Assembly: GCA_016219875.1 (NCBI GenBank)
Contig: JACRJZ010000101.1
Span: forward strand, 1-46,227
Reading direction: 5' to 3'
DNA from: Verrucomicrobiota bacterium
GTDB lineage: Bacteria > Verrucomicrobiota > Verrucomicrobiia > Limisphaerales > JACRJZ01
DNA: 46,227 bases
Part shown: positions 41,720-46,227 of the stretch, piece by piece
Numbering within the stretch: the first letter of the stretch is position 1
Layout: each line of letters begins with the position of its first letter
Notes under the pieces: generated by a model
The model's database searches: none
Told to the model about the DNA's origin: nothing
Seen by the model: the letters and a program-made list of their open reading frames with translations, nothing else
Made by a program: the position numbers and the translations under genes

Positions 41720-41985
41720 AAACAGGAAATCACTGTTCGCCGGCTGCTCCCAATCCATCACCCGGAACCGCTCCGTCCTCTGCCCGCCGTGGTCGCGATC
41801 CGGCACGGACACCTTGATACTTCCTTGAGCAGCAGATACACTTCACGGTCCGCCGCCATCCAAGCTCATGGCCGAATGGTCGCGGGTCAATTCATCCTCC
41901 GCGGAAGTGATGGACACAGGCGGCAGCACGGGATTCAACCGCTCCAACGCCGAGCACAACCGGACGCAAAAGTTAGATCGCCGGC
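41720..41985 (-). pseudogene. Relic of the N-terminal part of a type I restriction subunit R (hsdR)
   Basis: The 280-bp gap after the nuclease gene is not empty. On the minus strand it reads LCSALERLNPVLPP, then LTRDHSAMSL. After a frame change comes REVYLLLKE, and after another IKVSVPDRDHGGQRTERF and VMDWEQPANSDFL. Order and spacing match the N-terminal domain of HsdR (the RLNP, LTRDRSAMSL, NREVYRLLK and DWENPANNDFL blocks). Two frameshifts and loss of both ends make it a relic. It stops at the border of the 5.7-kb insert-like block. Confidence 0.75.
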
Positions 41986-41992
41986 AGACTTC

Positions 41993-43021
41993 CTATTTCG
42001 TCTTAAAACTCTTGAGGGCGGTGCAATCTACCAACCGATCAAGTGTCTTCGGGGTGAATACTTTCCCGCGAGTCGCCAGCAGGAGTTTTCTCTTGTCTTC
42101 CCGCCGGACCCCAAATCCTCTACCTGCGATGCAGGCAATCACCTCGAACTTTGGGTGGCCCGCTGGTTGGCCGGACATGCTCAACGAGTGCAAATGCTGG
42201 ATGCGAGTGACCTTGTCTCTTGCCGTGCCGTCGTCCTCTGTGAGTTTTGCCTCAATCACCACTTTGGGATTGAACTCACTTGGCACCATGAAATCAGGTG
42301 CTTGGTCGAAATCTGCGAACCGCTCGGCACGTCTGGTTTTCCGGAAACTAATTCCAGCCTTGGCAAGCTGCTCTTCGATGGCGTTCTCCAATCCGTCGCC
42401 GACCAGTTCGCTGACCGAGTCACGATGCCCTGCAAAAGGGCGCCCAAGAAAACGCTCATAGAGGAGCATCGCGTAGGGTGCCCCGATTGCGGTCATGTTT
42501 CTGAGTGCGGTCAGCCCACCAACGGTGTCGGCTTTCTGCAGACGATGAATCTGGTGAGTCTGAACCGTCGGGCATCCTTCCTCCAATAAGTCGCACGCGG
42601 TCCTGACCATTGCTTCGATTCGCTTTGTCATCTCTGGACTTGGCCGGAGAGGCGATAGCGGGGAAACGCGCACTTTTCGGTCGAGCGTGCGAGCAAAGCC
42701 TTGATCCAACACGAAACCAGAGCGTTGCGCCGCGACATACGCCCACTCCGGCGGTGTGAATCCAAGCATCGACCGCAGAACGACAAAAGCGATGGGCACC
42801 TCCAGCACTGTCTTGAGCACCGCAGACCGTGGCAGTGCTGCAAATCCGCTGGTCGCTTTCTTGAGTGCTTCGTAACCGGTTTCAAAGGCCGCGTAGTCAA
42901 CAAAGCCCTCTCCTTTTGGGAGCGTCAGAAACTCAGACGCGAGGCTGGAAAATACAGCCGAGACGAACGGCTCTGGCGCTGCTTCGATTTCGGTGAACTT
43001 TGCTTCAAAAGGATATTTCAT
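41993..43021 (-). CDS. Putative PD-(D/E)XK restriction endonuclease, partner of the upstream methyltransferase
   Basis: 342 residues with no close family I can name. The C-terminal third has a nuclease-like core: a helix with ELVGDGLENAIEEQLAKAG, then QAPDFMVPSE (Asp) and about 12 residues later VVIEAKLTEDDG (Glu-x-Lys), fitting Asp-x(n)-Glu-x-Lys of PD-(D/E)XK enzymes. The N-terminal 200 residues are helical and could read the DNA site. Its start overlaps the end of the methyltransferase gene by 17 bp, so both are made together. By context it is the cleaving half of a restriction-modification pair; direct homology was not established. Confidence 0.65.
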   Translation of the reverse strand: MKYPFEAKFTEIEAAPEPFVSAVFSSLASEFLTLPKGEGFVDYAAFETGYEALKKATSGFAALPRSAVLKTVLEVPIAFVVLRSMLGFTPPEWAYVAAQRSGFVLDQGFARTLDRKVRVSPLSPLRPSPEMTKRIEAMVRTACDLLEEGCPTVQTHQIHRLQKADTVGGLTALRNMTAIGAPYAMLLYERFLGRPFAGHRDSVSELVGDGLENAIEEQLAKAGISFRKTRRAERFADFDQAPDFMVPSEFNPKVVIEAKLTEDDGTARDKVTRIQHLHSLSMSGQPAGHPKFEVIACIAGRGFGVRREDKRKLLLATRGKVFTPKTLDRLVDCTALKSFKTK

Positions 43022-45215
43022 CTTCGCGTCCGTCGGTTTCTCTCAACACGCTTCCAGGCATCCAGTTTTGTTCTCGGTTTGCTTTCGAGAAAACTCCCGC
43101 CAACGCAGTCAGAACCGCGCCGACTCCGCCGAACTTGGTGAACCAATGGCTGATCACATTCATCCGTTCGGTTACCGGGCACTTGCTGTCCCAAGTCCCT
43201 CGCAAATTCCAAATCGCTAGCCGGGTCAGATGTCCAAAGCAAACACACCTGATGTCGCCCTGCGTGGCGGTCAGTCCCGCCTCCGCCAACGATTCAATGT
43301 CTCGTCGCACGATTTCAGCCACGCCTGCTGCGTCCTGCGCCAGCCAGCGACGAGGAAAGCTTCCTGTAGAACGACAAACCAGGACGGTGTCCACGATAGA
43401 CGAACCCGTGCCATTGATGTGGATAGAAGCACCCATTTCCGCCGGACATGGCAGGGAAGCCGAGCAGACCAGCTTGGCATCGAGGATGGCTACAGCCAGC
43501 GGGATGTAAGCCTCTAGCTGGTTATGATGATACGTGAAAGCTAGCGGACTTCCCGGCTTCAGCTTCAACACCGCGTGTCGAATCGTTCTTGAGATGCCCT
43601 CGGTGAAATGGTCCAGCCCGCGGCCCATGTTCACGTTCCCGGTCAATTCGTTCAAGTGGCGCGTGCTCGAATTCCGAAACTCGGGCATCGAGTCGCCCAG
43701 CAACTTCCGCAGCCAGACATAGCAGAAGTCCATCAATTCAGCGTACTGGACGTTACCGAAGTAGGGTGGGTCGGTAAACACCGCATCGAAGTTTGCGCCT
43801 TCGAGTTTCGTTGAGGAGGAATCGTCGCACAGGAGCTTGATTTCACGCTGCTCCGGCGGGTGTTTGCCGTTGCGACACGATCCGATCCACTCGCCTGGAA
43901 TGGGCACCTCGACCTTGCGCGAGCCTTCGTGTCGGATTTCAAACGGTTGGATGCAGTAGCGCTTTGCTTTGGCAAACTTCTCCACGATGTTCAGCCAACC
44001 GCCGCTTCCCACGGGGGCACCCTTGGGGCCTGCGATGCCGAGCAGGTTCGACTCGCACTGAATGAGTCCCACCGGGAACCCATGCACCGAGAAGACGTCC
44101 AGGGACTTGAGCGCCATGGTGTCGTAGCGACAGAGCATGTTCTGATAGCGAAGCAGGTCCGAGAGATTCGTCGCCAGAGATTCTCGGATGCGCTCGTCCT
44201 TCACTGCGGCGACCAACCGGCAACTCAATTCGAGGCCGAGCAACTGCCGCGCGTTGAACAGTTCGCTGTAGTGATGGTAGCCCCACCGGTGCAGACGCTC
44301 TGTCTCGTCACCCTCAGGGATGGCGTCCTCCGGGACAAACTTGGGGCGGATTTTCCGCAGCCGCTCCGCAGCGTCCGCGAACTTCGCCAACTCTTGCGGT
44401 CCAGCTTTCTTAAAGAGACGCCCTTTTCGACCGTCGGCCCTCGCAGCACAGTCGTCGCAATGGTATTCGATTGCATAGAGCCGATGCTTCGGCACGGTGT
44501 TGCCGGGATAGCTGACGGGGCTGTTGCAATGCTGGCACTTAGTCTTATTCCGTCCAGCCGTGCGCTCAAGCGGAAGATGCCGATGACAATGTGGACATGG
44601 CCCAGGCGCCTTGCGATTTGTTGTCTCGAACAACTCGCCGCAGTTCCCGCACACAAATACGTTCGTTGGATGCCTCACGTCCTCTGAGAGCAGGAAGTTT
44701 GGGAATAAATCCGTATCGCGTTCGCAAGAACCGCAATACGCTGCCTTCACCCAGAGAAAATATTTCACGCGTGCTTCGTCATTGCCGCAATTCACACACT
44801 TCGTGCGATAGAATTGCCCGACTTCGGCTTCGAGATGCGCCCGCAACTGCTGAGCGGACTTCAGGTAGGCGTCCACATCCAAGTCGAGCAATTCCTGGCG
44901 CACGATCCACCAAGCCATTGGGTTGATGTCGGCACCGACCACCGAGCACCCAACACGGTTTGCCTCCATCATCGTGGTGCCACCGCCCATGAACGGGTCG
45001 AAGACGCGGAAGTTTGGTAGTTGGTGGGAGTGGTAGTAGTTCTCATTCACCGGCCGCCCGGAGAACTCTGAGAGAATCAAGGCTCGAAACAACGCGCCTG
45101 GCCGTCGCGCGAACCACTTGTGGACAGCGATGACTGGACGGTAGTTCTGCTGAATCTGCTTCTCCCGCAAAGCCAGCGCTGCGACGAACGGGACGTTGAA
45201 ATGGCGCTCAATCAT
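43005..45215 (-). CDS. DUF1156/COG1743-like DNA methyltransferase with embedded zinc ribbons
   Basis: 736 residues. The N-terminus (HFNVPFVAALALREKQ...HKWFARRPGALFRALIL) resembles DUF1156. The SAM motif is VFDPFMGGGTTMMEANRVG (about 70-88) and the catalytic motif TDPPYFGNVQY (about 480), pointing to N6-adenine or N4-cytosine methylation. Between them (about 139-275) lie CxxC pairs CVNC/CGSC, CGNC/CPHC and CQHC/CDDC, which can form three zinc ribbons. It is the first gene of the two-gene unit with the nuclease candidate. The hsdM relic lies 12 bp upstream of the ATG at 45215. Confidence 0.83.
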   Translation of the reverse strand: MIERHFNVPFVAALALREKQIQQNYRPVIAVHKWFARRPGALFRALILSEFSGRPVNENYYHSHQLPNFRVFDPFMGGGTTMMEANRVGCSVVGADINPMAWWIVRQELLDLDVDAYLKSAQQLRAHLEAEVGQFYRTKCVNCGNDEARVKYFLWVKAAYCGSCERDTDLFPNFLLSEDVRHPTNVFVCGNCGELFETTNRKAPGPCPHCHRHLPLERTAGRNKTKCQHCNSPVSYPGNTVPKHRLYAIEYHCDDCAARADGRKGRLFKKAGPQELAKFADAAERLRKIRPKFVPEDAIPEGDETERLHRWGYHHYSELFNARQLLGLELSCRLVAAVKDERIRESLATNLSDLLRYQNMLCRYDTMALKSLDVFSVHGFPVGLIQCESNLLGIAGPKGAPVGSGGWLNIVEKFAKAKRYCIQPFEIRHEGSRKVEVPIPGEWIGSCRNGKHPPEQREIKLLCDDSSSTKLEGANFDAVFTDPPYFGNVQYAELMDFCYVWLRKLLGDSMPEFRNSSTRHLNELTGNVNMGRGLDHFTEGISRTIRHAVLKLKPGSPLAFTYHHNQLEAYIPLAVAILDAKLVCSASLPCPAEMGASIHINGTGSSIVDTVLVCRSTGSFPRRWLAQDAAGVAEIVRRDIESLAEAGLTATQGDIRCVCFGHLTRLAIWNLRGTWDSKCPVTERMNVISHWFTKFGGVGAVLTALAGVFSKANREQNWMPGSVLRETDGREDEISF

Positions 45216-45227
45216 TCCGTTGATGTT

Positions 45228-45524
45228 TTACGAACTCCGCTGGGAACAGCCAAGCATGGAGGCTTCTTTCACGGTGCTGCGCTGTACGGCGGCGCGATTG
45301 CAGGCATGTTCCATGATTTTCATCAATCGAGAATGCGCTTTTCCTGTGCAGTTGGCCATAACGAATCCAGCGCGGCCTGTATCGTTGAGCGCGAAGTGGA
45401 AGAGTTGAATCCAGAGGTAATGGAGTTCGGCTTCACCAACACTCCTGCGCTCAGATCTCGTCAGTTTGGCTTTCGTGCTTGTGCGCGTTGCAGTGTCTTT
45501 GTCGGATGAGGCGATCCAGATCAT
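45228..45524 (-). pseudogene. Relic of a type I DNA methyltransferase subunit (hsdM)
   Basis: A 98-codon open frame whose centre reads HYLWIQLFHFALNDTGRA followed by GFVMAN, the HsdM segment after the NPPF catalytic motif. Sequence before it (SERRSVGEAEL) and after it (KAHSRLMKIMEH) does not match. Neither the SAM motif nor NPPF is present. It lies on the same strand, directly upstream of the DUF1156-like gene. Confidence 0.65.
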
Positions 45525-45539
45525 GGTACGGGAGCGTGT

Positions 45540-46064
45540 CTAAGGAGCGGCTGGATTCTTGCCGGCGGGCGGGTGGTCGAGGATGTAGCCGATATCGGCG
45601 AGGTACATCTGGCGTCCGCCGCTGACGGACGCATCCCAGCACACGATGCGGCCGTTGCGGCTGGGCCGGACGTGGAGATCCACGCGGAAAGTTCCCTTGG
45701 GCGCCGTGTTCTTCATTTTCGCGATGGGGATGTACGACCCGGTGGGGACGTGGAAGAGGTACACGTGTTGGTAATTCTCAGGCGTCGGATAGCAGTCGGC
45801 GAGAATCCAGTCCTGGCCGATCCAGGTCGGATCGGGGTTGAGCTTGGCGTTGCCGGGAAGCTTGTGCTGCTTCCCGCTTCCATCGTCGGTGACGGTACAC
45901 CACCGGTTGCCTTCCACGAGGGTCATGTCGTCGCGCCAGCCGTAGTGGCTCGGATCGTCGTAGAAGAATCGGATGTCCGTGCCGTCGCCTTTCATGCTGT
46001 AGGCTTTGCTCCGAAATTTGCACTGCCGCGCCAGATCGTCAGGCAATGTGAACGTCATTTTCAT
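45540..46064 (-). CDS. Truncated WD40/PD40 propeller protein, oligogalacturonate-lyase-like C-terminus
   Basis: 174 residues. From about residue 20 it reads like the C-terminal blades of TolB/oligogalacturonate-lyase-type propellers: HYGWRDDMTLVEG, IGQDWILADCYPTPENYQHVYLFHVPTG, FRVDLHVRPSRNGRIVCWDA and GGRQMYLADIGYIL. Full members are about 400 residues, so the N-terminal half is missing. The first 17 residues (MKMTFTLPDDLARQCKF) look unrelated and resemble the start of a ribbon-helix-helix antitoxin. It has no signal peptide, so it may be a chimera made by rearrangement next to the tandem repeat. It is unlikely to fold as a complete propeller. Confidence 0.6.
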   Translation of the reverse strand: MKMTFTLPDDLARQCKFRSKAYSMKGDGTDIRFFYDDPSHYGWRDDMTLVEGNRWCTVTDDGSGKQHKLPGNAKLNPDPTWIGQDWILADCYPTPENYQHVYLFHVPTGSYIPIAKMKNTAPKGTFRVDLHVRPSRNGRIVCWDASVSGGRQMYLADIGYILDHPPAGKNPAAP

Positions 46065-46096
46065 GGGAGAATGCGGTTGCGATTGATGAGTGTCAA

Positions 46097-46227
46097 CAGA
46101 CAGTCGGAACGCCAGACAGTCGGAACGCCAGACAGTCGGAACGCCAGACAGTCGGAACGCCAGACAGTCGGAACGCCAGACAGTCGGAACGCCAGACAGT
46201 CGGAACGCCAGACAGTCGGAACGCCAG
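46097..46227. repeat. 16-bp tandem repeat array at the window end
   Basis: CAGACAGTCGGAACGC is repeated eight times without variation and the window ends three bases into a ninth. The true length is unknown because the sequence stops inside the array. There are no spacers. Confidence 0.97.

Noticed and set aside
46097..46227. CRISPR array
   Set aside because: The 16-bp units abut each other with no spacers; it is a simple tandem repeat.

Overview
The window looks like one contig end from a high-GC, free-living Verrucomicrobiota bacterium, most likely of the Pedosphaera/Limisphaerales type. This is inferred from gene content and intergenic style, not from a marker tree. It carries bacterial housekeeping genes (pyrH, rpe, purSQL, ispH, dgt, rpsR, rpmG). 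Alongside them are verrucomicrobial-style secreted carbohydrate enzymes (GH78, CE15-like, GH127-like), PQQ-type beta-propellers, a zinc-less DksA-like protein, and gaps full of short palindromic and 7-9 bp periodic repeats.

Layout. 0.4-3.6 kb: corA, a PAS histidine kinase, pyrH. 3.9-6.5 kb: a secreted serine hydrolase and a CE15-like esterase. 6.6-11.4 kb: initiator tRNA, rpe, a receiver-kinase hybrid, tRNA-Val, a YddG-like exporter and a LysR regulator. 11.5-14.3 kb (minus strand): a kinase-receiver protein whose H-box histidine is replaced, cdd and punA. 14.4-19.9 kb (plus strand): a MoeZ-like sulfur activator, an alpha-L-rhamnosidase and a sirtuin. 20.1-24.7 kb (minus strand): a purine operon purS-purQ-purL that also holds a HigB/HigA-like toxin-antitoxin pair and ends in a cobalamin adenosyltransferase. 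24.8-34.7 kb: an APC permease, a dUTPase-like gene with hpt, rpsR-rpmG-dksA-like, a Ser/Thr kinase coupled to an N-carbamoylputrescine amidase, rmlD-like, ispH and dgt.

35.5-45.6 kb is a scarred defence locus. Three decayed fragments of a type I restriction system remain on the minus strand (hsdM near 45.3 kb, the hsdR N-terminal part near 41.85 kb, an hsdR helicase-motif part near 35.9 kb). Between hsdM and hsdR sits an intact two-gene module: a DUF1156-like DNA methyltransferase with three embedded zinc ribbons, overlapping a PD-(D/E)XK nuclease candidate. Between the two hsdR pieces sits a 5.7 kb block of two PQQ-like propellers, a GH127-like enzyme and a broken serine hydrolase. The window ends in a 16-bp tandem array.

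The strongest observations are about repeats. (1) A 120-bp mobile-looking element is present twice, each copy with terminal inverted repeats and a 10-bp target-site duplication; one copy sits inside another repeat. (2) The purL coding sequence contains three separate in-frame segments made of intergenic-type repeats, one a near-perfect 27-bp hairpin whose sister copy lies after rmlD. (3) Distinct 7-9 bp periodic inverted-repeat families sit flush between stop and start codons. (4) Repeat arms carrying CCGTAG supply the stop codon of the preceding gene in three places.
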